A stretch of 58,237 nucleotides of DNA from Hydrogenophilaceae bacterium (GCA_024709485.1 JANJWO010000046.1:1-58237), one strand, 5' to 3'; counted from the first letter of the stretch, positions 21,990 to 30,091 are shown. Numbers and translations are program-made. Notes: generated by a model from the letters alone, not told the origin.

Positions 21990-23057
21990 ATGATCCTGCG
22001 CCTGTCTGCCGCGCTGCTATTGTTTGCCGCCTTGCCCCTGCCCGCCGCCGAGAGCCAGGCACCCAGGCACGGCAGCTACTACGGCGGCAAGCACACCGAC
22101 TACCCCGCCTGGTTCAAGGAGAGCTTTCTCGACCTGCGCGAGGACGTCAGCGAGGCGCGGCAACACGGCAAGCGTGTGGTGCTGATGTTCACCCAGGACA
22201 ACTGCCCGTACTGCAACCTGCTGGTCGAGCGCAATCTTTCCCAGCGCGGCATCGAAAGCACGCTCAGGCAGAAATTCGACGTCATCGCCGTCAACATGTG
22301 GGGCGACCGCGAAATCACCGGGCTGGACGGCAAGCCCTATTCCGAGAAGAGCTACAGCGCCGCGCTGAAAATCCAGTTCACCCCCACCCTCCTGTTCCTC
22401 GACGAAGCGGGCAACGCCATCCTGCGCCTGAACGGCTATGTGCCGCCGGGCCGCATGCAGGCCGCGCTGGACTGGGCGGGCGGGCGGATGGAGAAGCGGC
22501 AGGCGTTCCGCGATTTCGTCGCGGCGCGCGAAGCCGGCGCCAAGGCGTCGGGCGCACTCATCGGCGAGCCCTACTTCAAGCACACCCTCGACCTGCGCCG
22601 CACGGGCGCGGGTGCGAAGCCGCTGGCGGTGTTCTTCGAGCAGAAGGATTGCCCGGATTGCGAGGTGCTGCACCGCCGCGTGCTGGTCGATCCCGAACTG
22701 CGCGCCGAGCTGGACAAGTTCGACAACGTGCAGCTCGACATGTGGTCGCGCGAGGCCGTCACCACGCCGGACGGCAAGCGCCTGCCGGTGCGCGAGTGGG
22801 CGCGGCAGCTGGGGGTGAACTACGCGCCCGGCATCGTGCTGTTCGATGCCGGCGGCCGCGAGGTGATCCGCTGGGAATCGTCCTTCCGCGTGTTCCACAC
22901 CCTGGGCATGTTCGACTACACCGCGTCCGGCGCGTACCGCCAGGAGCCCAGCTTCCAGCGCTTCCTGTCGGCGCGGGCCGAGCGCATCCGCGAGTCGGGG
23001 CGCGACGTCAACATCTGGCGCTACGCCGACGAGCCGCTTGCGCCGGCGGCGCAATGA
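21990..23057 (+). CDS. Exported protein with two thioredoxin-like folds
   Basis: The 355-residue product starts with a signal peptide (MILRLSAALLLFAALPLPAAES). Two thioredoxin-like halves follow: one with FTQDNCPYCNLLVERNLSQ (CPYC) and a SoxW-like LKIQFTPTLLFLDEAGN, the second with FEQKDCPDCEVLHRRVLVD (CPDC). Each half thus has a CxxC pair suited to disulfide exchange in the periplasm. The ATG at 21990 has a ribosome binding site (CGAGGAGA) about 6 nt upstream; the open frame upstream of it lies in the intergenic gap. Closest known context is SoxW/DsbD-gamma-like proteins, but no sox genes are in the window and the partner is unknown. Confidence 0.8.
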   Translation: MILRLSAALLLFAALPLPAAESQAPRHGSYYGGKHTDYPAWFKESFLDLREDVSEARQHGKRVVLMFTQDNCPYCNLLVERNLSQRGIESTLRQKFDVIAVNMWGDREITGLDGKPYSEKSYSAALKIQFTPTLLFLDEAGNAILRLNGYVPPGRMQAALDWAGGRMEKRQAFRDFVAAREAGAKASGALIGEPYFKHTLDLRRTGAGAKPLAVFFEQKDCPDCEVLHRRVLVDPELRAELDKFDNVQLDMWSREAVTTPDGKRLPVREWARQLGVNYAPGIVLFDAGGREVIRWESSFRVFHTLGMFDYTASGAYRQEPSFQRFLSARAERIRESGRDVNIWRYADEPLAPAAQ

Positions 23058-23122
23058 GTTTTTCGCCGCTTGCCGCGGCTGCTAAACTGGCCGCCCGACC
23101 GACCCCGCCCGATTGACCGAGC

Positions 23123-24379
23123 ATGAATCCGACCACCATTCAAATTGTCGGGGCGGCGATTTTCGCCATCGCCGTCCTGCACACCTTTTCCACCAAGTTT
23201 TTCGAGCACCTCGCCCACACCAGCAAGCGCCACGGCGGCATGTGGCATCTGCTGGGCGAGGTGGAGGTGGTGTTCGGCTTCTGGGCCATGGTGATGATGG
23301 TCTGGATGCTGGTGCTGGAAGGCAAGGAGCCGGCCACGCAGTACCTGGACACGCGCAATTTCACCGAGCCGATGTTCGTGTTCGCCATCATGGTGGTGGC
23401 CGGCAGCAAGCCCATCCTCGACCTCGCCGCCGGACTGGTCGGGCTGGTGGCGAGCTTCATTCCGCTGCGCGGCAGGATGGCGACCTATTTCGTGCTGCTC
23501 TGCGTCGTGCCGCTGCTGGGCTCCTTCATCACCGAGCCGGCGGCGATGACGCTGGCGGCGCTGATGCTGCGCGAGCGCTTCTTCGGCAAGCAGGCCTCGG
23601 CCAAGTTCAAATACGCCACCATCGGCGTGCTGTTCGTCAATATCTCCATCGGCGGCGTGCTGACGCCCTATGCCGCGCCGCCGGTGCTGATGGTGGCCGC
23701 CACCTGGGGCTGGGACCTTTGGCACATGCTCGCCCACTTCGGCTGGAAGGCCGCGCTCGCCGTGCTCATCAACGCGCTCGCGGTGACGATGCTGTTCGCC
23801 GGCGAATTGAAATGGAGCGCCGCCGGCGCGGAGCCGCAGCGTGATTCCACGCCCTGGACCGTGATCGCCATCCATCTCATGTTCCTCGTCGGGCTGGTGG
23901 TGTTTTCGCACCACCCCGCGGTGTTCATGGCCCTGTTCCTGTTTTTCATGGGCTTCGCCTCGGCCTATCCGCGCTACCAGGATCGCCTGATCCTGCGCGA
24001 GGGCCTGCTGGTGGCCTTCTTCCTGGCGGGCCTCGTGGTGCTGGGCGGGCAGCAGGCATGGTGGCTGCAGCCGCTGCTGGCCGGCATGGACGCGAACACG
24101 GTCTACTTCGGCGCCACCGCGCTCACCGCCATCACCGACAATGCCGCGCTCACCTATCTGGGCTCGCTGGTTGAGGGGCTGTCGCCGGAGTTCAAGCATG
24201 CCCTGGTGGCCGGCGCGGTGACGGGCGGCGGCCTCACCATCATCGCCAACGCGCCCAACCCGGCGGGCGTGTCGATCCTGAGAAAGCATTTCGAGGACGA
24301 GGCGGTGCATCCGCTGGGCCTGTTCATCTCCGCCCTGCCGCCGACCCTGGTGGCGGTGCTGGCGTTCCGGCTGCTGTGA
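23123..24379 (+). CDS. Putative Na+/H+ antiporter, membrane protein
   Basis: This 418-residue polytopic protein (about 10-11 helices) matches a family annotated as putative Na+/H+ antiporters. Typical segments include HTFSTKFFEHLAHTSKRHGGMWHLLGEVEVVFGFWA at the N-terminus, GSFITEPAAMTLAALMLRERFF in the first half and ALTAITDNAALTYLGSLVEG in the second. The two inverted segments with TEPAAMTLAAL and TDNAALTYLGS resemble the paired discontinuous helices of ion transporter (IT) superfamily proteins. Substrate and direction are not proven by sequence. It is the third Na+-linked antiport function in the window beside Mrp. Confidence 0.75.
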   Translation: MNPTTIQIVGAAIFAIAVLHTFSTKFFEHLAHTSKRHGGMWHLLGEVEVVFGFWAMVMMVWMLVLEGKEPATQYLDTRNFTEPMFVFAIMVVAGSKPILDLAAGLVGLVASFIPLRGRMATYFVLLCVVPLLGSFITEPAAMTLAALMLRERFFGKQASAKFKYATIGVLFVNISIGGVLTPYAAPPVLMVAATWGWDLWHMLAHFGWKAALAVLINALAVTMLFAGELKWSAAGAEPQRDSTPWTVIAIHLMFLVGLVVFSHHPAVFMALFLFFMGFASAYPRYQDRLILREGLLVAFFLAGLVVLGGQQAWWLQPLLAGMDANTVYFGATALTAITDNAALTYLGSLVEGLSPEFKHALVAGAVTGGGLTIIANAPNPAGVSILRKHFEDEAVHPLGLFISALPPTLVAVLAFRLL

Positions 24380-24453
24380 ATGCGCGGGGCTCAACCCGTC
24401 GTGCGGCGGCCAACTTTGGCAGGGGGCGCCATCCGGGTTATGCTTCGCATCGA

Positions 24454-24482
24454 CATGCCGCCGGGAACCCGTTCCCGGCATG
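24454..24482. terminator. Hairpin between antiporter and BI-1 genes
   Basis: CATGCC...GGGA and TCCCGGCATG form an inverted repeat with a 3-nt bulge across a small loop. It lies 75 bp after the antiporter gene and 47 bp before the next. No T-tract follows, so it may be a 3'-end stabiliser rather than an intrinsic terminator. Confidence 0.35.
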
Positions 24483-24528
24483 ACACTCTTACACAACGCA
24501 TTGTTTTGAATACCTGACGAGGAGCCTT

Positions 24529-25212
24529 ATGAATCCGCAAGCCACTTCCATCAGCCGCAGCCAGACCTCCGTGCTGGCCAGCAACAAGGTCCTGCGCAAC
24601 ACCTACATGCTGCTGGCCATGACGCTGCTGTTCAGCGCCGTCACCGCCGGCGTGTCCATGGCGCTGAACGCGCCCTACGGCGTCAGCCTCGGCACCAGCA
24701 TCGCCGCGCTGGTGCTGCTGTGGTTCGTGGTGCCGCGCACCGCCAATTCGGGCGCCGGCATCTTCGTGGTGTTCGCCCTCACCGGCCTGCTCGGCTTCGG
24801 TCTCGGCCCGATCCTGAACCATTACCTGCAGATGCCCAACGGCCCGCAGGTGGTCATGTCCGCGCTGGGGATCACCGGCCTGGTCTTCGTCGGGCTGTCG
24901 GCCTATGCGCTGGTGTCGCGCCGCAATTTCAGCTTCATGGGCGGCTTTCTCATGGCCGGGGTCATGGTGGCCTTCCTCGCCGGCCTGGTCGCCTTCGGCG
25001 CGGCCGCCTTCGGCTATCCCATGCCCATGCTGTCGCTGGCGGTGTCCGCCATGTTCGCGCTGCTGATGTCCGCCATGATCCTGTGGCAGACCAGCGAGAT
25101 CATCCATGGCGGCGAGACCAATTACATCCTGGCCACGGTCAGCCTCTACGTCGCCATCTACAACCTGTTCACCAGCCTGCTGCACCTGCTCGGCTTCGCC
25201 AGCAACGAGTGA
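24529..25212 (+). CDS. Bax inhibitor-1 / YccA family membrane protein
   Basis: The 227-residue protein has seven membrane helices after a polar N-terminus, and the BI-1 hallmark segments NTYMLLAMTLLFSAVTAG, GLVFVGLSAYALVSRRNFSFMGGFL and, in the final part, EIIHGGETNYILATVSLYVAIYNLFTSLLHLLG with the conserved acidic residues. Bacterial BI-1 proteins such as YetJ act as pH-sensitive Ca2+ leak channels, while YccA modulates FtsH. A good ribosome binding site (GAGGAG) precedes the ATG. A 12-bp perfect hairpin follows the stop codon. The neighbouring Ca2+-type ATPase makes a role in Ca2+ balance plausible. Confidence 0.9.
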   Translation: MNPQATSISRSQTSVLASNKVLRNTYMLLAMTLLFSAVTAGVSMALNAPYGVSLGTSIAALVLLWFVVPRTANSGAGIFVVFALTGLLGFGLGPILNHYLQMPNGPQVVMSALGITGLVFVGLSAYALVSRRNFSFMGGFLMAGVMVAFLAGLVAFGAAAFGYPMPMLSLAVSAMFALLMSAMILWQTSEIIHGGETNYILATVSLYVAIYNLFTSLLHLLGFASNE

Positions 25213-25218
25213 GGCATG

Positions 25219-25247
25219 CCGGTCTGCGGCAAGCGGCCGCAGACCGG
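25219..25247. terminator. Strong hairpin after the BI-1 gene
   Basis: CCGGTCTGCGGC at 25219-25230 pairs perfectly with GCCGCAGACCGG at 25236-25247 across a 5-nt loop, starting 6 nt after the BI-1 stop codon. It lacks a T-run on the plus strand. It probably marks the transcript 3' end or protects it. Confidence 0.55.
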
Positions 25248-25337
25248 AAAACCCCTGCGCTCACGTGGCGATTTGCCGCCTGTCGCGGCAGAACAAATTG
25301 CCAGCCAATTTTGGTAGACAAATACCATCGCCACGCT

Positions 25338-25365
25338 TTGTTTTAGGATTGCTTTATCGTAATAT
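25338..25365 (+). promoter_or_regulatory. Predicted sigma-70 promoter of the cytochrome c gene
   Basis: TTGTTT at 25338-25343 and TAATAT at 25360-25365 are separated by 16 bp in a locally AT-rich stretch, about 57 bp before the ATG at 25422. The AT content contrasts with the rest of the window. Confidence 0.5.
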
Positions 25366-25421
25366 TCGAATCGAAGCGGCAGGCCTGCCGCCGTTACTTC
25401 AAAACTCTCTGGAGAACTGCA

Positions 25422-25733
25422 ATGAAAGCTGTTGTGATGTCCGCGGTCGCCGCTCTGGCGTTGGGTATGTCCGGCATGGCTTCCGCCGATGGTCTGGCGC
25501 TGGCGCAGAAGAATGCCTGCATGTCCTGCCATGGCATTGACAAGAAAATCGTCGGCCCCGCCTACAAGGAAGTGGCCGCCAAATACAAGGGCGACAAGAC
25601 TGCCGAAGCCAAGCTCATCGCCAAGGTCAAGGCCGGCGGCAAGGGCGTCTGGGGCCAGATTCCGATGCCGCCCAACCCCCAGGTCAAGGACGACGATGTC
25701 AAGAAGATCGTCGAATGGGTCCTGTCGCTGTAA
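25422..25733 (+). CDS. Class I cytochrome c (c-551/c-552 type)
   Basis: This small periplasmic electron carrier is encoded as a 103-residue precursor. A signal peptide MKAVVMSAVAALALGMSGMASA is followed by a single heme-binding motif CMSCH at 33-37 and a likely axial methionine at 82 in QIPMPPN, as in cytochromes c-551 and c-552. A ribosome binding site (CTGGAGA) precedes the ATG. It stands alone, with its own AT-rich promoter region and a strong terminator. Such proteins pass electrons to nitrite reductase, cytochrome cd1, peroxidase or terminal oxidases; the partner is not in the window. Confidence 0.95.
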   Translation: MKAVVMSAVAALALGMSGMASADGLALAQKNACMSCHGIDKKIVGPAYKEVAAKYKGDKTAEAKLIAKVKAGGKGVWGQIPMPPNPQVKDDDVKKIVEWVLSL

Positions 25734-25757
25734 GCGGATTCACGACGCATCCCATGC

Positions 25758-25788
25758 AAAAGCCGGCGCAAGCCGGCTTTTGTTTTTT
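25758..25788. terminator. Rho-independent terminator, bidirectional
   Basis: AAAAGCCGGC at 25758-25767 pairs perfectly with GCCGGCTTTT at 25772-25781 over a GCAA tetraloop, followed by GTTTTTT. The stem's A-run and T-run let it work on both strands, ending the cytochrome c gene and the convergent symporter operon. Confidence 0.9.
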
Positions 25789-25802
25789 CCCGCGTCCTCC
25801 GC

Positions 25803-27149
25803 TCAGACCAGGGGCAGCAGGCCGATCAGATTCAGGAACACCAGCACGATCGCGGCGGGCGCGACATAGCGGGTGACGAACAGCCAGCGCCGATAGTTGC
25901 ACTCGTTCAGCGCCAGCTCTTCCTGGGCGTGCGCCGCGCGCATGACCCAGACCGCGAACAGCGCCATCAGCAGCCCGCCCAGGGGCAGCATGATGTTGGT
26001 GGTGAGCTTGTCGAGCTGGTCGAAGAAATTCAGCCCGAAGAGCGTGATGTCGCTCCAGGCATTGAAGGACAGCAGCACCGCGATGCCGAGCAGCCAGACC
26101 AGCCCGCCCACCAGCAGCGCGGCGCGGGCGCGGCCCAGCCGATGGCGCTCGATCAGCCAGGCGACCGCGGGCTCGACCAGGGAGATCGAAGACGTCCAGG
26201 CGGCGAAGGCCAGCAGGATGAAAAACAGCGTGGCGAACAGCGTGCCGCCCGGCATCTGCCCGAAGGCGATCGGCAGGGTCTGGAAAATCAGGCCGGGCCC
26301 CGAGGCCGGCTCCAGGTGGTTGGCGAACACGATGGCGAAAATGGCGACGCCGGCGATGAGCGCGATGGCGGTGTCGGTGAGCACGACGTAGAAGGCGGCG
26401 CGCGCGATCGAGACGTGCCGCTGCAGGTAGGAGCCGTACACCATGACCGCGCCCATGCCGAGGCTGAGGGTGAAGAAGGAATGGCCCATGGCGGAAAGCA
26501 CGGCGCCGGGCGTGATCCTGGAAAAGTCCGGGCGGAACATGAAGTCGAGCGAGCGGTCGATGTCGCCGACCGCGAGGCTGTAGCCGAGCAGGATGAGCAG
26601 GATCGCGATCAGCCCCGGCATCATGATCTTGTTGGCGCGCTCGAGTCCCGAGGTCACGCCCTTGGCCACCACCAGCATGGTCATGAACATGAACGCGCTG
26701 TGCCAGAACAGCAGCTCGAAAGGGTCGGCAAGGAAATCCAGGAAGGCGCCCTGCGCCTGCGCCCCCGTCATGCCCGCGAAGCTGCCGCTCGCCGCGCGCA
26801 GCCCGTAATCCAGCACCCAGCCCGCGACCACGCTGTAGAAGGCGAGGATGAGCACGCCGGCGGCAATGCCCAGGTAGCCGACGCCTTGCCACCACCGGGA
26901 GCCGCCGGCTTCCGCCGCCAGATAGGCCATGCCGTCCACCGGATTGCGCTGGGCGCGCCGGCCCAGCATGATTTCCGTCATCATCAGCGGCAGGCCGATC
27001 AGCGCCACGCACAGCAGGTACACCAGCACGAAGGCGCTGCCGCCGTTGGTGCCGGTCATGTAGGGAAACTTCCAGACGTTGCCGAGGCCCACCGCCGAGC
27101 CGGCGGTGGCCATGATGAAGGCCCAGCGGTTGCTCCAGTGGCTGCGCAT
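25803..27149 (-). CDS. Sodium-dependent transporter, NSS (SLC6) family
   Basis: The 448-residue protein begins [30 protein letters not shown], the standard start of bacterial neurotransmitter:sodium symporters, with helix 1 unwound around GSAVGLGN as in LeuT. About eleven or twelve helices follow. The family imports amino acids or related amines with Na+. The ATG at 27147-27149 overlaps the stop of the AGCS gene (ATGA); the longer open frame upstream lies within that gene and was rejected. A bidirectional terminator lies 15 bp after the stop codon. Confidence 0.93.
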   Translation of the reverse strand: MRSHWSNRWAFIMATAGSAVGLGNVWKFPYMTGTNGGSAFVLVYLLCVALIGLPLMMTEIMLGRRAQRNPVDGMAYLAAEAGGSRWWQGVGYLGIAAGVLILAFYSVVAGWVLDYGLRAASGSFAGMTGAQAQGAFLDFLADPFELLFWHSAFMFMTMLVVAKGVTSGLERANKIMMPGLIAILLILLGYSLAVGDIDRSLDFMFRPDFSRITPGAVLSAMGHSFFTLSLGMGAVMVYGSYLQRHVSIARAAFYVVLTDTAIALIAGVAIFAIVFANHLEPASGPGLIFQTLPIAFGQMPGGTLFATLFFILLAFAAWTSSISLVEPAVAWLIERHRLGRARAALLVGGLVWLLGIAVLLSFNAWSDITLFGLNFFDQLDKLTTNIMLPLGGLLMALFAVWVMRAAHAQEELALNECNYRRWLFVTRYVAPAAIVLVFLNLIGLLPLV

Positions 27150-28471
27150 CACTTGCCGAAGTAGCGGTCGGTCTCTTGCTTCACGATTTTCGACAGCATC
27201 AAGAGCGCGATCAGGTTGGGGATCGCCATCATGCCGTTCATGAGGTCGGAGAAGTTCCACACGAATTCGAGCTTCATCATCGCGCCGATGATGACCACCG
27301 CCACGAACACCACCCGGTAGATGCGGATGGAGCGCGCGCCGGCCAGGTACTCGACCGCCTTTTCGCCGTAGTAGCTCCAGCCCAGCAGGGTCGAATAGGC
27401 GAACAGCGCGGTGGCGATGGCGACCAGGATTTCGCCGCCGGCGCCCAGGGTTTCCGCGAAGCTCAGGCTGGTCAGATGCGCCGCGTCCACGCCCTCGGTC
27501 CACGGCGTGGCGGTGAGGATCACCAGCGCGGTCATGCTGCACACCACCAGGGTGTCGATGAAGGTCTGGGTCATGGACACCAGTGCCTGGGTGACCGGGT
27601 CCTTGGTGCGCGCGGCGGCGGCGGCGATGGGCGCGGAGCCGAGGCCGGACTCGTTGGAGAACACCCCGCGCGCCACGCCGAAGCGGATGGCCGCCGCCAC
27701 CGCCGCGCCGGCAAAGCCGCCGCCGGCCGCGATCGGGTTGAAGGCGTGATAGAAGATCAGGCCGAGCGCATGCGGGATTTCACTGGCATTCAGCGCCAGC
27801 ACGATGAGCGAGGCGATCACGTAGCCGAGGATCATGAACGGCACCAGGAAGGAAGTGAAGCGGCCGATGGACTTGATGCCGCCCAGGATCACCAGGCCGG
27901 TCAGCAGCATCAGGGTCACGCCGGTGACCCAGGGCGTGATGTTGAACACCGACTGGAAAATGCCCGCCACCGCGTTGGCCTGGGTCATGTTGCCGATGCC
28001 GAAGGCGGCGAGCGCGGTGAACAGCGCGAACAGCCAGCCCAGGGTGGGCAGATTGCAGCCCTTGGCGAGGTAGTACATGGGGCCGCCGCGCATGCCGTGC
28101 TCGCCGTGCTCGCGGTATTTCACCGCCAGCACCGCCTCCGAGTACTTGGTGGCCATGCCCACGAGGCCGGTCATCCACATCCAGAACACCGCGCCCGGTC
28201 CGCCCAGGGTGATGGCGGTGGCGACGCCGACGATGTTGCCGATGCCGACCGTGGCCGCCAGCGCGGTCATCAGCGCGGCGAAATGGCTGATGTCGCCGGC
28301 ATGGCCGTGGTCCTTGTGGAACACAAGCTTGAAGGCGTGTCCCAGGACGCGGAACTGCATGCCTTTCAGCAGAATGGTGAGGTAGAGGCCGGTGCCGACC
28401 AGCAGGATCAGCATGGGCGGTCCCCACACCCAGCTCGACAAAGTGGCAACCAGCGATTCGATGGCCTGCAT
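27149..28471 (-). CDS. Alanine/glycine:cation symporter (AGCS family)
   Basis: This 440-residue Na+- (or H+-) coupled importer of alanine or glycine has the AGCS hallmarks: [26 protein letters not shown] at the N-terminus, [24 protein letters not shown] and [17 protein letters not shown] in the core. It is the first gene of a two-gene operon with the NSS transporter, with a 4-nt overlap. Pairing of two Na+ symporters of different families in one operon suggests joint uptake of related amino acids. Confidence 0.95.
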   Translation of the reverse strand: MQAIESLVATLSSWVWGPPMLILLVGTGLYLTILLKGMQFRVLGHAFKLVFHKDHGHAGDISHFAALMTALAATVGIGNIVGVATAITLGGPGAVFWMWMTGLVGMATKYSEAVLAVKYREHGEHGMRGGPMYYLAKGCNLPTLGWLFALFTALAAFGIGNMTQANAVAGIFQSVFNITPWVTGVTLMLLTGLVILGGIKSIGRFTSFLVPFMILGYVIASLIVLALNASEIPHALGLIFYHAFNPIAAGGGFAGAAVAAAIRFGVARGVFSNESGLGSAPIAAAAARTKDPVTQALVSMTQTFIDTLVVCSMTALVILTATPWTEGVDAAHLTSLSFAETLGAGGEILVAIATALFAYSTLLGWSYYGEKAVEYLAGARSIRIYRVVFVAVVIIGAMMKLEFVWNFSDLMNGMMAIPNLIALLMLSKIVKQETDRYFGK

Positions 28472-28502
28472 GGTGCGTTTCTCCCCTGTTGTTTGCGGGG
28501 AG

Positions 28503-28521
28503 TATAACGGGATATTCCCGC
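28503..28521 (-). promoter_or_regulatory. Promoter -10 with adjoining palindrome, AGCS-NSS operon
   Basis: On the minus strand the sequence CGGGAATATCCCG, a 13-nt palindrome with a 3-nt centre, is followed directly by TTATACT, a good -10 element, about 30 nt before the AGCS start. A clear -35 is not seen. The palindrome could bind a dimeric regulator at the promoter. Confidence 0.4.
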
Positions 28522-28558
28522 GTCTTGGCCGGCCGCGGGCGTTGCGGGGCGCCTGCCC

Positions 28559-29146
28559 CTAGAACCGCACCAGGCCGTTCTCGGTCAGGATCATGTCCAG
28601 GCGCACGTCCCAGGCCTCGGCCGGCACTTCGCGCAATTCCTGGCAGGCGTAGGCCACGCCCACCAGCAGCGGCCTGCGCCAGCGGCGGCGGCTGCGCAGG
28701 TAGGCGAGCGTCGCGTCGTAATAGCCGCCGCCCATGCCCAGGCGCCGGCCCCGGTTGTCGAAGCCCACCAGCGGCAGCAGCATGACGTCGAGCCAGCGCG
28801 CATTCATCAATTCTCGGCTGTGCGGTTCGATGATGCCGTAGCGGTTGCGGGTGAGGCCGTGGCGGCCGTCGAGCCGCGCGAAGCGCAGCGGCTGCGCGAT
28901 GCGCTGCGCGGTGATGGGCAGATAGCAGTCCTTGCCCATGTGCAGGGCCTGGTTCAGCAGCGGCAGCACGTCGAACTCCGCGCCCACCGGCAGATAGAAG
29001 CTCCAGCGCCGGCCCTTCAGGAACAGCCCCGCGCGCAGCGCGCGGCGCAGGGCCTGGCGCTCGGCGAGGCGGCGATAGCCCGGCGCCAGCGCGGCGCGCG
29101 CGGACCGCGCCTGTTTGCGCAGGGATTTTTTGTCCGGCTTTTTCAT
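28559..29146 (-). CDS. ygfA: 5-formyltetrahydrofolate cyclo-ligase
   Basis: The enzyme converts 5-formyl-THF to 5,10-methenyl-THF with ATP in folate metabolism. The 195-residue product starts MKKPDKKSLRKQARSARAAL, has the mid-protein VGAEFDVLPLLNQAL and PLVGFDNRGRRLGMGGGYYDATLAYL, the family signature that binds ATP and phosphate. Its place downstream of zapA and the 6S RNA gene matches the zapA-ssrS-ygfA order known from gamma- and betaproteobacteria, where 6S RNA and ygfA can be co-transcribed. The ATG is the first of the frame. Confidence 0.93.
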   Translation of the reverse strand: MKKPDKKSLRKQARSARAALAPGYRRLAERQALRRALRAGLFLKGRRWSFYLPVGAEFDVLPLLNQALHMGKDCYLPITAQRIAQPLRFARLDGRHGLTRNRYGIIEPHSRELMNARWLDVMLLPLVGFDNRGRRLGMGGGYYDATLAYLRSRRRWRRPLLVGVAYACQELREVPAEAWDVRLDMILTENGLVRF

Positions 29147-29226
29147 CCTGGAAAAATGGGCTCAGCCAAGAGGCGCACGGAACGAACGCCAGGCAAGCGC
29201 AAGGAGGAGGCGCAGAACCCCCCAAA

Positions 29227-29337
29227 AGCGTTCACGGAGAGGCAGGGAAAAACATGCGAGGCAGCAAGGACGACTCCCTTGCCCCGCCTAACCGCTCCGA
29301 TATTGAGTTTTTCTCGGCGACGCTGCGTCTCTGCGTT
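29227..29337. repeat. Degenerate inverted repeat of 9-nt CAGAG-type units
   Basis: The right arm at 29311-29337 consists of three 9-nt units (TTCTCGGCG, ACGCTGCGT, CTCTGCGTT). The left arm around 29227-29252 (GTTCACGGAGAGGCAGGGA) is a diverged reverse complement. About 58 nt lie between the arms. It fills the gap between the 6S RNA gene and ygfA and resembles the clearer copies at 3182-3254 and 35187-35213. Confidence 0.5.
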
Positions 29338-29360
29338 CAAGGATTCTTGTCCGGAAGAAA

Positions 29361-29543
29361 AGTCCCCCGCCTGTGCCGTGCTTGCCGGCAGACTCTTGAA
29401 CCTGGGTTCAAGATGGCTGCAGCCTGAGGCGCTTCGGGCGCACAAGACGTGTTGCGCGCACACCCACACCGGAATTGGCCGCGGCCTTGCACGTATGCAT
29501 TGGTTCAGAGAAATTGCAGACAAGCTCGAACACCGCAGGGGGC
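29361..29543 (-). ncRNA. ssrS: 6S RNA
   Basis: 6S RNA binds the sigma-70 RNA polymerase holoenzyme and lowers transcription in stationary phase. The call rests on place, between zapA and ygfA in the standard order, and on structure: the ends pair as a closing stem (CCCCC with GGGGG, then GTGT with CACG-type pairs, then GCTTG with CAAGC), and inside it lies the conserved hairpin CTTGAACCCAGGTTCAAG. The predicted length of about 183 nt fits the family. The minus strand was chosen from the direction of both neighbours and from an extended -10 promoter (TGCTACACT) placed 6 nt before the stem. Ends are approximate. Confidence 0.85.
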
Positions 29544-29549
29544 GAATAG

Positions 29550-29558
29550 AGTGTAGCA
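29550..29558 (-). promoter_or_regulatory. Extended -10 promoter of 6S RNA
   Basis: The minus strand reads TGCTACACT, a TGn extended -10 with hexamer TACACT, ending 6 nt before the predicted first base of 6S RNA near 29543. A weak -35 (TTGCCT) lies 19 nt upstream, overlapping the end of zapA. Confidence 0.6.
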
Positions 29559-29585
29559 GAAGCCCGGCCCGCTGAGGCAAGGAAA

Positions 29586-29900
29586 TCAGGGCTGGTCGAA
29601 GAGACGGTCCTGGTCGGCCAGGGCGCGGTCGAGTTCGGCTTCCATGGCCGCGAGCTTTTCGCGGTATTCCGCCTCGCGGCCGCTGCCCGCGCCGGAAAAC
29701 AGCAGCTCGTGCGCGATGTTGAGCCCCGCCATCATGGCGATGCGCTCGACGCCGATGGCCTTGCTGTTCTCGCGGATGTCGCGCATCTTGGTGTCGAGAT
29801 ATTCCACCGCGGCGATCAGCTGCGGCTCGTCCTCCTTGCTGCAGGGAACCTTGAAGCTGCGGCCCAGCAGGCTGATCTCGATGGTGCGCGGCGTGGTCAT
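29586..29900 (-). CDS. zapA: Cell division protein ZapA
   Basis: ZapA is a small cytoplasmic protein that bundles FtsZ filaments and stabilises the Z-ring. The 104-residue product begins MTTPRTIEISLLGRSFKVPC, with the characteristic N-terminal strand and SKEDEPQLIAAVEYLDTKMRDIRE, then a central helix IGVERIAMMAGLNIAHELL and a charged coiled-coil C-terminus. The ATG at 29898-29900 overlaps the stop of the upstream coiled-coil gene (ATGA). A longer frame that begins inside that gene was rejected. 6S RNA follows directly. Confidence 0.93.
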   Translation of the reverse strand: MTTPRTIEISLLGRSFKVPCSKEDEPQLIAAVEYLDTKMRDIRENSKAIGVERIAMMAGLNIAHELLFSGAGSGREAEYREKLAAMEAELDRALADQDRLFDQP

Positions 29901-30091
29901 TGGGCGGGCAGGCTGTCGATGAGGGTTTCGACCCGGGTCTTGGCTTCGTCCAGCCGGGCGCCCATCAGCTTCACCTTCTGCTGGGCGGCGGCCAGTTCCT
30001 GGCGCAGGTTCTGGTTCTCCTTGCGCAGGCGCTGGCACAGCTCGGCGGCGAGCTGGATTTTCTGCGCCAGGGAGGCCAGTTCCTTGTCCAT
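29897..30091 (-). CDS. Small coiled-coil protein, ZapB-like
   Basis: The product is 64 residues from the start MDKELASLAQKIQLAAELCQ (or 70 from an upstream ATG at 30109). Nearly the whole length is a predicted coiled coil rich in Q, E, K, L and A, and it matches small proteins commonly encoded just before zapA in betaproteobacteria (TIGR02449 type). Its coupling to zapA suggests a role in Z-ring organisation. The shorter start was chosen because the sequence before it (TATAGT) looks like a promoter -10 element, which would place the transcription start at or near the ATG. Confidence 0.7.
   Translation of the reverse strand: MDKELASLAQKIQLAAELCQRLRKENQNLRQELAAAQQKVKLMGARLDEAKTRVETLIDSLPAQ

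Noticed and set aside
29361-29543. 6S RNA on the plus strand
   Set aside because: The conserved hairpin is nearly palindromic and the plus strand also reads GCAGCCTG after it, but both neighbours and the extended -10 promoter are on the minus strand.
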